Assembly: GCA_002271215.1 (NCBI GenBank)
Contig: CP018628.1
Coordinates: 1,426,001 to 1,490,000, forward strand
Direction of reading: 5' to 3'
From: Lelliottia jeotgali
Lineage (GTDB): Bacteria; Pseudomonadota; Gammaproteobacteria; Enterobacterales; Enterobacteriaceae
DNA length: 64,000 nt
In this document: piece by piece, positions 48,460 to 58,598 of the stretch
How positions within the stretch are numbered: position 1 is the first letter of the stretch
Layout: each line of letters starts with the position of its first letter
Made by a program: the position numbers and the translations under genes
The notes under the pieces: model-generated
Told to the model about the DNA's origin: nothing
Database searches by the model: none
Seen by the model: only the letters and a program-made list of their open reading frames with translations

Positions 48460-49182
48460 TCAGGAAACGTGTTGCAAGAATTCCTGCAAGCGCTGGCTCG
48501 GCGGGTTGGCGATAAGCTCCTGCGGATTACCATCTTCAGCAATACGCCCTTTGTCGATGAAGATCAGTCGGGAGGCCACTTTCTCGGCAAAGCCGATTTC
48601 GTGGGTCACGATGACCATTGTCATCCCTTCTTCCGCCAGGTCCTGCATTACCTTTAATACTTCGTGGCGCAGTTCCGGATCGAGCGCGGAGGTAGGTTCA
48701 TCGAATAGCATCATTTTCGGTTTCACTGCCAGCGCACGGGCAATAGCCACACGCTGCTGCTGGCCGCCGGACAGCTCAGACGGGTAGTGGTGAGAGCGCT
48801 CGGCAAGACCAACTTTCGCCAATAACTCTTTGGCCAGTTTCTCCGCCGCCGCTTTGTTGGCTCCGCGCACGCGCAGAGGGCCGAACATCACGTTTTCCAG
48901 CGCCGTCAGGTGCGGGAAGAGATAAAACTGCTGGAACACCATGCCTGCTTCCTGGCGAATCAGACGCTCGTCCACTTTCGGGTCGTTGACCTTCAGGCCG
49001 TCGACGATCAGATCGCCGCTGGTGATCTCTTCGAGCTTGTTGATGCAGCGCAGCAGGGTTGATTTACCGGAGCCTGACGGGCCGATAATTACCACAACTT
49101 CGCCCTGCTTAATGTCCAGATCGATATTGTGCAGCACCTGGGTTGGACCAAAGTGCTTGGAGACGTTTTTAAATTCAATCAC
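48460..49182 (-). CDS. glnQ: Glutamine ABC transporter ATPase GlnQ
   Basis: GlnQ energises high-affinity glutamine import. The 240-residue ATPase has Walker [10 protein letters not shown] (34-42), signature [10 protein letters not shown] and Walker [14 protein letters not shown]. Length equals E. coli GlnQ. It overlaps the glnP stop by four bases and ends the operon glnHPQ. Confidence 0.97.
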   Translation of the reverse strand: MIEFKNVSKHFGPTQVLHNIDLDIKQGEVVVIIGPSGSGKSTLLRCINKLEEITSGDLIVDGLKVNDPKVDERLIRQEAGMVFQQFYLFPHLTALENVMFGPLRVRGANKAAAEKLAKELLAKVGLAERSHHYPSELSGGQQQRVAIARALAVKPKMMLFDEPTSALDPELRHEVLKVMQDLAEEGMTMVIVTHEIGFAEKVASRLIFIDKGRIAEDGNPQELIANPPSQRLQEFLQHVS

Positions 49183-49838
49183 AGGATTTTCATCCTTCTT
49201 TCAAGGCGACGCAGAACAAAGCTCAGCAGCAGCGTGATAATCAGATAAACCACCGCCACGGCACTCCAGATTTCCAGTGCGCGGAAGTTACCGGCAATGA
49301 TTTCCTGGCCCTGACGGGTCAATTCGGCCACGCCGATAACGATAAACAGCGAAGTATCTTTGATACTGATGATCCACTGGTTACCGAGCGGTGGCAGCAT
49401 ACGGCGCAGCGCCAGCGGCAGGATCACGTGGCGGATGGTTTCGCGACGAGACAGGCCCAGAGCCAGACCGGCTTCGCTAAAGCCTTTATGAATCGACAAT
49501 ACCGCGCCACGCGTGATTTCCGCGATGTAGGCGCCGGAGTTGATCATAATGGTCACCACAGCGGCACTGAACGGGTCAATACGCAGATCGGTGAAAGCCA
49601 TTGGCAGGGCGAAGTAGATGAACATGACCTGCACGACGATAGGCGTCCCGCGGATCACTTCGATGAAAACCAGTGCGATGTGGTTTGCAATCCAGCCGCC
49701 GTAGGTGCGAGCGAAACCAGCCACGAGGCCGATAAACAACCCGCCAACCAGACCGAGGACCGAAATCCACAGGGTCATTTTGGCGCCTTCAAGCAAGAGA
49801 GGAATGGCAGGCCAGATGGCGCTCCAGTCAAACTGCAT
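49179..49838 (-). CDS. glnP: Glutamine ABC transporter permease GlnP
   Basis: GlnP is the 219-residue inner-membrane channel of the glutamine transporter, with five helices and the EAA-loop [33 protein letters not shown]. It follows glnH after a 79-bp gap holding a stem-loop. Same length as in E. coli. Confidence 0.96.
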   Translation of the reverse strand: MQFDWSAIWPAIPLLLEGAKMTLWISVLGLVGGLFIGLVAGFARTYGGWIANHIALVFIEVIRGTPIVVQVMFIYFALPMAFTDLRIDPFSAAVVTIMINSGAYIAEITRGAVLSIHKGFSEAGLALGLSRRETIRHVILPLALRRMLPPLGNQWIISIKDTSLFIVIGVAELTRQGQEIIAGNFRALEIWSAVAVVYLIITLLLSFVLRRLERRMKIL

Positions 49839-49864
49839 GATAATTTCCTGTTACCGTGGTTCTA

Positions 49865-49892
49865 AAAGAGCAGGGGCGAAAGGTCGCCCCTG
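49865..49892 (-). terminator. Attenuating stem-loop between glnH and glnP
   Basis: CAGGGGCGA-AAGG-TCGCCCCTG has 9-bp perfect arms and a short TCTTTT run when read leftward. It sits 26 bp past the glnH stop, inside the operon. Such hairpins commonly let the binding protein be made in excess over the membrane parts; that effect is inferred. Confidence 0.65.
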
Positions 49893-49917
49893 AGCGTACT
49901 TCTTATTTTAAGAATAA

Positions 49918-50712
<795 letters not shown>

Positions 50713-50717
50713 CTACA

Positions 50718-50734
50718 TGAAAAAATCGTGCCAA
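50718..50734 (-). promoter_or_regulatory. Sigma-54 promoter of glnHPQ
   Basis: Read leftward, TTGGCACGATTTTTTCA matches the -24/-12 pattern TTGGCAC-N5-TTGCA except for TTTCA in the -12 box. It lies 54 bp before the glnH start. Nitrogen control of glnHPQ by NtrC and RpoN is established in E. coli. Confidence 0.75.
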
Positions 50735-50806
50735 CTTTACAACTCATTGTTTTGCAAAGAGGATGATGTCATGCATTGCATAAGGAACGGTGCAGACAGC
50801 GATAAT

Positions 50807-50836
50807 TGCACCATAATGGAGCGCAACTTTGGTGCA
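50807..50836. promoter_or_regulatory. Paired NtrC-type sites upstream of glnH
   Basis: TGCACCATAATGGAGCG (50807-50823) and GCGCAACTTTGGTGCA (50821-50836) each resemble TGCACC-N5-GGTGCA and overlap. They lie roughly 100-130 bp upstream of the predicted sigma-54 start, a normal enhancer distance. A weaker copy, TGCATAAGGAACGGTGCA, lies near 50778-50795. Confidence 0.65.
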
Positions 50837-50980
50837 GCCTGACCCGCTCGGCCGATGGGTGGCTATTAAGCGCAAATAACGGCGATAAAACAATCTTTCG
50901 TTAACGATTTTGTGAGGTGATTATTACAACTAATTTACTTTTGCAGAAAGACCACGCAAAAGTGTGCACCATAAACGTGC

Positions 50981-51007
50981 AAAACCCCCACCGGGAGGCG
51001 AGGGTTT
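50981..51007 (-). terminator. Terminator of dps
   Basis: Read leftward, AAACCCTCGCC-TCCC-GGTGGGGGTTTT pairs over 11 bp (two G-U) and ends in T residues, 19 bp past the dps stop. Confidence 0.85.
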
Positions 51008-51026
51008 GATTGGTAATTCGTATGGG

Positions 51027-51596
<570 letters not shown>

Positions 51597-51794
51597 TTAA
51601 TCTGCAGGGTTGGCTGTGCCTATCGGTTTAATAGCGAGAAAGATGTGATTTAAATAACTTACTGTTATTGCTGTAAATTATTTTATTCGTTGCGGATGAG
51701 TCTTAATTACTTCAACTCGTTATGAGCGTCGGGTGATATTTCAGATTGATGACAAAGTATGTAATGAATTAACAAAAAGAAGAAGTTGGCCTCT

Positions 51795-51825
51795 ATTCTG
51801 CATGGCCGAATAGACCATGCAGAAT
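51795..51825 (-). terminator. Stem-loop after rhtA
   Basis: ATTCTGCATGG and CCATGCAGAAT are perfect 11-bp arms around a 9-base loop, starting 9 bp past the rhtA stop. There is no immediate U run, so terminator function is only likely. Confidence 0.6.
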
Positions 51826-51833
51826 AAAGAGCA

Positions 51834-52721
51834 TTAATTGACGTCGATTTTTTTGATTTTAGTTTCAGGCCGCATTGTGAGGGTCGATCCCATCGACGCG
51901 GCAATAATTGAACACAGCGCCAGCGTCTGGGTGAACGTCAGGCTTTCGCCAAGGAAAACCATCCCCGACATCGCTGCAAGCGCGGGCTCCATACTCATCA
52001 GGGTGCCAAAAATGCGGGTCGGCAGACGCGTCAGGGCGATCATTTCCAGCGAGTAGGGCAGTGCTGTCGACAGGACGGCCACCGCCAGACCGATCGGTAA
52101 AATGGACCACTGCCAGATCGATTCTGTCGCCTGCACCATACCGATAGGTACAAAGATAATCGCCGCGATGAGTGACCCGAGCGCAACGGTGGCCGGCCCA
52201 TGCTCTTCACCTGCTCGTTGTCCGGTCAGGATATACACCGCCCAGCAGGCTCCCGCGCCCAGCGCCAGCGCCGCGCCGGTTAAGTCAACGTGAGAGATAT
52301 TCTGTCCAAGCGGCAGCAGGAACCATAATCCCAATACCGCCAGCGCGACCCAGACAAAGTCTACCGGGCGACGGGAAGAAAAGAGCGCTACGGCCAGCGG
52401 ACCGGTAAATTCAAGCGCCACCGCAATCCCCAGCGGAACGGTCTGAATCGACAGGTAGAAGAGATAGTTCATTCCCCCCAAAGAGAGGCCGTAGAACAGC
52501 AGCGGCAGACGTTGCTCTTTTTTAAATCTCAGCCGCCACGGCTTAAAGATGACGACCAGAATCAGGGTGCCCAGTGCGATACGCAGCGCGGTGACGCCCG
52601 GCGCACCGACCAGCGGGAAAAGGGATTTTGCCAGTGATGCGCCACTCTGAATGGACAGCATAGCGATGAGTATTACAACGATGGGCAACCAGACTGGCGC
52701 CTTGCGAGACAACCCCGGCAT
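51834..52721 (-). CDS. rhtA: Threonine/homoserine exporter RhtA
   Basis: RhtA exports threonine and homoserine. The 295-residue DMT-family (EamA) protein has ten helices; GPLAVALFSSRRPVDFVW ends the first EamA repeat and ALPYSLEMIALTRLPTRIFG is characteristic. Same length as in E. coli from start MPGLSRKAPVWLPIVV; five in-frame codons upstream are possible. Confidence 0.95.
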   Translation of the reverse strand: MPGLSRKAPVWLPIVVILIAMLSIQSGASLAKSLFPLVGAPGVTALRIALGTLILVVIFKPWRLRFKKEQRLPLLFYGLSLGGMNYLFYLSIQTVPLGIAVALEFTGPLAVALFSSRRPVDFVWVALAVLGLWFLLPLGQNISHVDLTGAALALGAGACWAVYILTGQRAGEEHGPATVALGSLIAAIIFVPIGMVQATESIWQWSILPIGLAVAVLSTALPYSLEMIALTRLPTRIFGTLMSMEPALAAMSGMVFLGESLTFTQTLALCSIIAASMGSTLTMRPETKIKKIDVN

Positions 52722-52739
52722 CCTTTCTCCTGTCAATCT

Positions 52740-53075
52740 TTGTCAAAGGGAGTAAAAGGCGCAGTGTAATTGAAATAAGGGGTGACGGTTTAGGCTTTGT
52801 TGAAAATAAAAACCAGAAAATCCGTAGAATACGTAAATATTGATGGATTAATCAGCTAACAGATTAGGATTAATCTGGATGAATGTAGCGCGGTTGACGC
52901 GCAGAATCAGCGTATTAATGTGAAAATTTAGTGTTTTTTGAATGAGATAGCTGCGCTTTGAAATTTTTTGTTACATCAAAGGCTCGGTTAGACATCATGA
53001 ATCACAAAGAGTTTCACAAGATTTTTTGATATATTTAAAACTTACGGATTTACTTGAAGCACATTTGAGGTGGTT
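52740..53075. other. Intergenic region between divergent rhtA and ompX
   Basis: About 335 AT-rich bases with promoters for both genes. CAGATTA-GGAT-TAATCTG (52860-52877) is a perfect inverted repeat of unknown role. A TATATT hexamer (53030-53035) is a candidate ompX -10. No open frame of note. Confidence 0.5.
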
Positions 53076-53594
53076 ATGAAAAAAATTGCATGTCTTTCAG
53101 CACTGGCCGCTGTTCTGGCTGTTTCCGCAGGTACCGCTGTAGCTGCTACTTCCACTGTTACTGGTGGTTACGCTCAGAGCGATATGCAGGGCGTAGTGAA
53201 CAAAGCTAACGGTTTCAACCTGAAGTACCGCTACGAGCAGGACAACAACCCGCTGGGCGTGATCGGTTCTTTCACTTACACCGAGAAAGATCGTTCTGAA
53301 GATGGCGCTTACAACAAAGCTCAGTACTACGGTGTGACCGCTGGTCCTGCTTACCGCCTGAACGACTGGGCAAGCATCTACGGTGTTGTAGGTGTTGGCT
53401 ACGGTAAATTCCAGCAGACTGAAAACCAGAGTCTGAACCGCACTGCATCTACCAGCGACTACGGTTTCTCCTACGGCGCAGGTATGCAGTTCAACCCAAT
53501 CGAAAACGTTGCTCTGGACTTCTCCTATGAGCAGAGCCGCATCCGCAACGTTGACGTTGGCACCTGGATCGCAGGCGTGGGTTACCGCTTCTAA
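53076..53594 (+). CDS. ompX: Outer-membrane protein OmpX
   Basis: OmpX is an eight-stranded outer-membrane beta-barrel. The 172-residue precursor has a signal peptide to about residue 23 (SAGTAVAA-TSTVTGGY) and ends in the aromatic signature GYRF. Codon use is biased to preferred codons, as in highly expressed genes. Start MKKIACLSALAAVLAVS follows TGAGGTGGTT; two upstream codons are in frame. Overexpression in enterobacters affects porin levels and antibiotic entry. Confidence 0.97.
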   Translation: MKKIACLSALAAVLAVSAGTAVAATSTVTGGYAQSDMQGVVNKANGFNLKYRYEQDNNPLGVIGSFTYTEKDRSEDGAYNKAQYYGVTAGPAYRLNDWASIYGVVGVGYGKFQQTENQSLNRTASTSDYGFSYGAGMQFNPIENVALDFSYEQSRIRNVDVGTWIAGVGYRF

Positions 53595-53612
53595 TCACTC
53601 CGGTGAGCCAAT

Positions 53613-53645
53613 AAAAAATCCGCCCACTGTGGCGGATTTTTTTTA
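53613..53645 (+). terminator. Bidirectional terminator between ompX and opgE
   Basis: AAAAAATCCGCC-CACTGT-GGCGGATTTTTTTT, with A and T tracts on both sides, between convergent stops. Confidence 0.92.
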
Positions 53646-53660
53646 TTCTGCATCAGGCAG

Positions 53661-55238
53661 TTATTTTGTAGTGAAAATGTCCGTCCCCAGATGGGTATAT
53701 TCCACCTTCTGTAACTTGAAGTTGGTAATGTAAACCGGCGGTGCTTTCTTGTTAGAAATGAACGGGTAACTGTTCGCAATCTCTTTCGCTGAAATCCCCG
53801 TCCACTGCGAGAAGAAGCTCAGGAAATCGTTCGCCGAACGACGCGCCTTAATGATGCGATGGGTTTTGTCATCGCTGGACAGCACCATAAACGGCACCTG
53901 GAAGTTTTGCTGGAACTTATCATCATGCGCCAGGTACTGTACCTCTTTCCCGCGTTCTTTGAACGCCAGCCCGTGATCTGAGAAATAAACCATCGAGAAA
54001 CTGTCACCGGTGTTTTGCAACTGGGTATACAGTTTTTTCAGCAAGTCGTCGGTTTGCGTCATGGTATAGAGATAGCAAGAGGTCTCTTTCGACTGCACGA
54101 ACTCCGCGTATTTCCCCTGAGTACGATCGCAGGCCTGTGGATGTGAGCCCATCAGGTGCAAAACAATCAGCTGCGGTTGAGTGCGCTGGCTGGCAAATAC
54201 CTGCGACGTCATCTTGAGCAAGGCTTCGTCTTTGGTATTTTTATCCGCTTCAAAATCCCCATTTTTCAGGAATTGTGCTTCATCCGCACGCTTGGCAATA
54301 CTGGCAATGGCGGTGTCGTACTCACCAATTTGTCCCTGATTGGAGAACCACCAGGTCTGAAAACCAGCGCGGTTCGCCAGAGTGACGAAGTTATCCTGAT
54401 ACTGCGGTTTACCATCCATCACGCGGCTTAACGTCAGACCGAGCGATTTTTGCGTTGAACCGCTTGCCGCCACGTAATCTGTAAACAGCGTACCGTTGAC
54501 TGAACTGGCGAACGGCGTGTTGTTCCAGTGGCCACCAAACGCGCCCAGCGCATCGCGGCGCGCGCTTTCCCCAATCACGACTACGTAGGTGTGATATTTC
54601 GGTTTTACCGCGAGCACGTTCCAGGTGTCTTTCATATTCGAAAGCTCAGCCATGCGCGTCTGCTCATCAAGCACTTCTTTATTGTTGACCACGACATCTT
54701 TGACGAAGCGGAAAACTGGATAACCGGTGTCTTTCAGCTTGAATACGCCACCCCACGCCAGGTTTTGCACCGGCGCAACAAAGAAGGCGACGACGCTGAA
54801 AATCAGGCACAGATTTTCAGTGACGCTCCACGGCTTTTTCTCTTGTGGCGCGCGACGCACGGCAATGACGCCGAGCGCAAAAATAAACAGGCCAATGATG
54901 TAGCTGTACCACGGGAAGATGGTCAGAATTTCCGTCGACTCTTCCATATTGGTGGAGTGCAGCGCCAGCAAGGTGTTGAAGTTAGGCGCGCCGTAAGCCT
55001 GACCAAATGGGTAATACATCGCAGCAACCACAGAGCAGATCCCCACCACCACTTTTTGCGCGCGCGGTGAACTACGCCACATTAAATGCAGCAGGCAGGT
55101 GAATGCCACGGCGTACAGCAGGCTAAAAGGATAGCCCAGCGCAAAGTTAATCAGCAGTGATTGTAGAAAGTAGAATCCGGTCCACGGGCTTAAGGCCCGG
55201 CTGCGGGTAATAAATGTGTCTTTCAGGGTTAAATTCAT
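53661..55238 (-). CDS. opgE: Phosphoethanolamine transferase OpgE
   Basis: OpgE (YbiP) is an inner-membrane enzyme adding phosphoethanolamine to osmoregulated periplasmic glucans. The 525-residue protein has about five N-terminal helices and a periplasmic alkaline-phosphatase-like domain: VVIGESARRDALGAFGGHWNNTP carries a metal acid, AASGSTQKSLGLTLSRV the likely nucleophile region, and YFSDHGLAF the metal Asp-His. It is close to the E. coli length (527). Confidence 0.92.
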   Translation of the reverse strand: MNLTLKDTFITRSRALSPWTGFYFLQSLLINFALGYPFSLLYAVAFTCLLHLMWRSSPRAQKVVVGICSVVAAMYYPFGQAYGAPNFNTLLALHSTNMEESTEILTIFPWYSYIIGLFIFALGVIAVRRAPQEKKPWSVTENLCLIFSVVAFFVAPVQNLAWGGVFKLKDTGYPVFRFVKDVVVNNKEVLDEQTRMAELSNMKDTWNVLAVKPKYHTYVVVIGESARRDALGAFGGHWNNTPFASSVNGTLFTDYVAASGSTQKSLGLTLSRVMDGKPQYQDNFVTLANRAGFQTWWFSNQGQIGEYDTAIASIAKRADEAQFLKNGDFEADKNTKDEALLKMTSQVFASQRTQPQLIVLHLMGSHPQACDRTQGKYAEFVQSKETSCYLYTMTQTDDLLKKLYTQLQNTGDSFSMVYFSDHGLAFKERGKEVQYLAHDDKFQQNFQVPFMVLSSDDKTHRIIKARRSANDFLSFFSQWTGISAKEIANSYPFISNKKAPPVYITNFKLQKVEYTHLGTDIFTTK

Positions 55239-55485
55239 AGGTCACTATCATGAAAACGCCATGTGCTCACCCTGGCGTCGAGGGTCAAAGCCTGCCTGAC
55301 AGTGCGTGGAGAGGGAATAAGGGTCCGCTTCAGCGAGCCGCAATTGGTGCAGGGCTGCAAGAAGATAGAGCCAGTCGGCAATTAGGTCAACAGTTGCTAA
55401 TAAGATGTTTTGCGAGAGGGATTACAAATCCGTAAAAAAGATCGGGAATTGGGGGCCTGAAGGCCAGTGTACAGGGAAATGATGA

Positions 55486-55520
55486 CGGAAAAATGAAAGC
55501 GGCGTACCGCGACGCCGCTT
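55486..55520 (-). terminator. Terminator of mntS
   Basis: AAGCGGCGT-ACCGCG-ACGCCGCTT has 9-bp perfect arms and, read leftward, is followed by CATTTTTCC. It overlaps the mntS stop codon. Confidence 0.85.
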
Positions 55521-55647
55521 AATGGGTTGGTTTGTCGTTCTGCTGTGGTTTGCCGTTAAAAATGTCGCACAGCATGTTCAACAGCATTAACCGTACTTTA
55601 AAGGGAGAGTGGCTAAACACTTTTATACACCTCTTGAATTCGTTCAT
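55519..55647 (-). CDS. mntS: Small manganese regulator protein MntS
   Basis: A 42-residue protein beginning MNEFKRCIKVFSHSPFKVR, matching E. coli MntS in length and sequence. MntS is made in low manganese and raises the intracellular Mn pool, apparently by inhibiting the exporter MntP. The start follows CAGGAGGTCAC; 22 in-frame codons upstream lie in the leader. Its gene is divergent from mntR and preceded by an MntR box. The E. coli locus was first described as the RNA RybA. Confidence 0.93.
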   Translation of the reverse strand: MNEFKRCIKVFSHSPFKVRLMLLNMLCDIFNGKPQQNDKPTH

Positions 55648-55704
55648 GTGACCTCCTGATTTCGGATCCCTTCGATCCGTGAAGGGTGACTGCATTACAT
55701 ACAG

Positions 55705-55722
55705 ATATAGCACAGGCTATAT
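55705..55722. promoter_or_regulatory. MntR box upstream of mntS
   Basis: ATATAGC-ACAG-GCTATAT is a perfect palindrome with the TAGC-N4-GCTA core of E. coli MntR sites, 58 bp before the mntS start. Mn-loaded MntR should repress mntS here. Confidence 0.82.
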
Positions 55723-55830
55723 TGTATAGCTATGGCTAATTCGTTAATTTTTTGTGCTTGTAGAGGGATGGTTTACACTGTGCGCTCTCGTTACAGGACG
55801 CCAGGGGCGTCAACCCACTGAGGAAGTGCA

Positions 55831-56304
55831 ATGAACCGTCGCGCAGGTAAGCCAACTACAAAAAAAAAGACGCAACTGGTGAATGTTGAAGAGCATGTTG
55901 AAGGGTTTCGTCAGGTGCGTGAGGCGCACCGTCGCGAGCTGATTGATGACTACGTTGAGCTGATTTCCGATCTGTTTCGCGAGGTCGGGGAAGCGCGTCA
56001 GGTAGATATGGCCGCACGTCTGGGGGTTTCACAGCCCACTGTCGCCAAAATGTTAAAACGCCTGGCCTCGGTCGGACTGATTGAAATGATCCCGTGGCGC
56101 GGCGTGTTCCTGACGCCAGAAGGTGAAAAACTGGCGCAGGAGAGCCGCGAACGTCATCAGATCGTCGAAAACTTTTTGCTGGTATTGGGCGTGAGCGAAG
56201 ATATCGCCCGCCGCGATTCGGAAGGCATTGAACACCACGTTAGCGAAGAGACGCTGGAGAAATTCCGCGAATTCACCCTCAAGTTCGGATCGCCAGCTGA
56301 ATGA
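55831..56304 (+). CDS. mntR: Manganese-responsive regulator MntR
   Basis: MntR is a DtxR-family regulator that represses mntS and mntH and activates mntP with Mn. The 157-residue protein has a winged helix-turn-helix ([24 protein letters not shown], about 56-79) and metal ligands in the EGVEHH-type segment [15 protein letters not shown]. It overlaps ybiR by four bases (ATGA), so the two are co-transcribed. Confidence 0.95.
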   Translation: MNRRAGKPTTKKKTQLVNVEEHVEGFRQVREAHRRELIDDYVELISDLFREVGEARQVDMAARLGVSQPTVAKMLKRLASVGLIEMIPWRGVFLTPEGEKLAQESRERHQIVENFLLVLGVSEDIARRDSEGIEHHVSEETLEKFREFTLKFGSPAE

Positions 56305-57410
56305 ACATTCCGGGGCTGCGGGCGCTCGCCCGCGATCGCTTTTTCCACCTTCTGTTATTGATCGGCGCTGGACTAAGTTTCTTCGTTCCCTTCGCGCCAA
56401 AAGCCTGGCCGGCAGCCATCGACTGGCACACCATCATTACCCTGAGCGGGTTAATGATGCTCACCAAAGGGGTGGAACAGAGCGGTTATTTCGACGTTAT
56501 CGGGCGCAAAATGGTGCGCCGCTTTGCCACTGAGCGAAAACTGTCGCTGTTTATGGTGCTGGCCGCTGCGCTGCTTTCAACCTTTCTGACCAACGACGTG
56601 GCGCTGTTTATCGTCGTGCCGCTGACGTTGACGTTACGCAAGCTGTGCGAAATTCCGGTTAACCGGCTGATTATCTTTGAGGCGCTGGCGGTTAACGCCG
56701 GATCGCTGTTGACGCCGATCGGCAATCCGCAAAATATTCTCCTCTGGGGACGGTCAGGTCTGTCATTTGCGGCGTTCACCTGGCAGATGGCACCTCTGGC
56801 CCTGGTCATGATGCTCTCCCTGCTGGTGGTCTGTTGGTTCGCATTTCCGAATAAAGCGCTCAACTACCACAGCGGCACGCAGGCTACTGGGTGGAATCCG
56901 CGTCTGGTCTGGGGCTGCCTGGTCCTGTATCTCGTTTTCCTGACGGCGCTCGAACTGAAGCTGGCGCTGTGGGGCGCGTTGCTGGTTGCAGGTGGCTTTT
57001 TATTGCTGGCACGCCGGGTGCTGATCAGCGTCGACTGGACGCTGCTACTGGTGTTTATGGCGATGTTTATCGATGTACATCTGTTGATTCAACTGCCTGT
57101 GCTACAGGGTTCTCTGCACAGCGTCAGCGGATTGTCACCGCTCGGCCTGTGGCTGACAGCCATCGGCCTGTCGCAATTTATCAGCAATGTCCCATCGACC
57201 ATTCTGCTGATCAACTACGTCCCGCCGACGGCGCTGCTGGCCTGGGCTGTGAACGTAGGCGGATTCGGCTTACTGCCGGGATCGCTCGCTAATCTGATCG
57301 CCCTGCGCATGGCAAACAACCGCCGGATCTGGTGGCGATTCCATCTCTGGTCCCTGCCAATGCTGGTCTGGGCGGCTGCGGTAGGTTTCGGATTATTCCT
57401 TCTCATATAG
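56301..57410 (+). CDS. ybiR: YbiR, ArsB/NhaD-superfamily anion transporter
   Basis: A 369-residue polytopic protein of the ion-transporter (ArsB/CitM) superfamily with about ten to eleven helices. [16 protein letters not shown] and [18 protein letters not shown], repeated in spirit by [16 protein letters not shown], are the paired re-entrant motifs of the family. Its substrate is unknown. It follows mntR as a coupled gene; E. coli has ldtB after it, whereas here an efflux operon follows. Confidence 0.9.
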   Translation: MNIPGLRALARDRFFHLLLLIGAGLSFFVPFAPKAWPAAIDWHTIITLSGLMMLTKGVEQSGYFDVIGRKMVRRFATERKLSLFMVLAAALLSTFLTNDVALFIVVPLTLTLRKLCEIPVNRLIIFEALAVNAGSLLTPIGNPQNILLWGRSGLSFAAFTWQMAPLALVMMLSLLVVCWFAFPNKALNYHSGTQATGWNPRLVWGCLVLYLVFLTALELKLALWGALLVAGGFLLLARRVLISVDWTLLLVFMAMFIDVHLLIQLPVLQGSLHSVSGLSPLGLWLTAIGLSQFISNVPSTILLINYVPPTALLAWAVNVGGFGLLPGSLANLIALRMANNRRIWWRFHLWSLPMLVWAAAVGFGLFLLI

Positions 57411-57418
57411 TGCGCTAA

Positions 57419-57447
57419 TTGTCAGCTTTTCCTGGCAAATGTATAGC
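57419..57447 (+). promoter_or_regulatory. Candidate promoter of the efflux operon
   Basis: TTGTCA (57419-57424), 17 bp, TATAGC (57442-57447): good spacing, -35 five of six and -10 four of six matches. The predicted start is about 57454, just before the inverted repeat at 57462. Confidence 0.5.
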
Positions 57448-57461
57448 AACGTCCTAACTTT

Positions 57462-57492
57462 AGTGAACGGCATAAATGTGATGCCGTTCACT
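57462..57492 (+). promoter_or_regulatory. 31-bp inverted repeat before the efflux operon
   Basis: AGTGAACGGCAT and ATGCCGTTCACT are perfect 12-bp arms around AAATGTG, ending 20 bp before the adaptor ATG. There is no T run after it, so it is not a terminator; a repressor site or a leader hairpin are the choices. Confidence 0.7.
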
Positions 57493-57512
57493 GACAGGAA
57501 CGTTGTTGGCAT

Positions 57513-58598
57513 ATGGCAGACACAAACGAAACCTCAGAACAAAACGAAAAACCAGAGCGCAAAGGCCCAGGGAAAAAACCGCTCATTATCCTTGGGATCG
57601 TCGTGGTCGTGATGGTCGTCGCGGCGCTGGTGTGGTGGTTTCTCACCCGTAATGAAGAGACTACCGATGACGCCTTCACCGATGCGGACGTGGTGACTAT
57701 TGCCCCGAAAGCGGCGGGCTATGTCACAGATTTGCGCGTGCGCGACAACCAGCGGGTGAAGAAGGGCGATCTGCTGGTGGTTATCGATCCGCGTGATACC
57801 ACCGCTCAACGCGACCAGGCGCAGGCGCAGTTGGGCCTGGCCGTGGCGCAGCTTCATCAGGCGCAGGCGCAGCTGGCGCTGTCGAAAGTGCAATATCCTG
57901 CTCAGCGCGACGAAGCGAAAGCTCAGGTCCTGAAAGCGCAGGCAGATATGGCGAATGCGCAGGCCGAGTATCGCCGCCAGCGCGGTGTCGACCCGCGCGC
58001 GACCACCCAACAAAGCATTGATTCCGCGAATGCCCAACTGCGTAGCGCGCAGGCTGGCCTTGCCAGTGCGCAGGCTCAGTTGGAAGTTGCTGAGCAGGTT
58101 CAACTCCAGATCCGTCAGCAGGAGACCAACGTCGAAGCGCGTGAACGTCAAGTCGATCAGGCAAAAGCCCAGCTCGAAACCGCCAACCTGAATCTCTCGT
58201 ACACCGAAGTGCGCGCACCGTTCGATGGGTTTGTCACTAAGCGTAACGTTCAGACGGGCACCCTGGTGCAGGCCGGAACGGCGCTCTTTTCACTGGTCTC
58301 GCCGGACATCTGGGTGGTGGCTAACTTCAAAGAGTCGCAGCTTGAACGCATGCGCCCCGGTAACAAAGTGGCGATCACCGTCGATGCCTGGCCGGACATG
58401 GAACTCGAAGGTCACATCGACAGTATCCAGCAGGGGAGCGGCGCGCGCTTCTCAGCCTTCCCGGCAGAAAACGCCACCGGCAACTTTGTCAAAATCGTGC
58501 AACGCGTTCCGGTCAAAATCGTCATCGATAAAGGACTGGACCCGAACATGCCTCTGCCACTGGGCCTCTCCGTTGAGCCGAAGGTCACCCTGGAATGA
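57513..58598 (+). CDS. HlyD/EmrA-family efflux adaptor
   Basis: A 361-residue membrane-fusion protein. A polar N-terminus precedes one membrane helix (about 23-44, PLIILGIVVVVMVVAALVWW). Then come a lipoyl half-motif (DVVTIAPKAAGYVTDLRVRD), a long Gln/Ala-rich coiled coil (about 90-220) and the second half (SYTEVRAPFDGFVTKRNVQT). It resembles EmrA. It overlaps the transporter gene by four bases, so the two form a complex. Substrate unknown; no member of this operon sits at this place in E. coli as I know it. Confidence 0.88.
   Translation: MADTNETSEQNEKPERKGPGKKPLIILGIVVVVMVVAALVWWFLTRNEETTDDAFTDADVVTIAPKAAGYVTDLRVRDNQRVKKGDLLVVIDPRDTTAQRDQAQAQLGLAVAQLHQAQAQLALSKVQYPAQRDEAKAQVLKAQADMANAQAEYRRQRGVDPRATTQQSIDSANAQLRSAQAGLASAQAQLEVAEQVQLQIRQQETNVEARERQVDQAKAQLETANLNLSYTEVRAPFDGFVTKRNVQTGTLVQAGTALFSLVSPDIWVVANFKESQLERMRPGNKVAITVDAWPDMELEGHIDSIQQGSGARFSAFPAENATGNFVKIVQRVPVKIVIDKGLDPNMPLPLGLSVEPKVTLE

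Noticed and set aside
57462..57492. Rho-independent terminator of mntR-ybiR
   Set aside because: The stem is good but is followed by GACAGG with no T run and lies 51 bp past the ybiR stop behind a plausible promoter.
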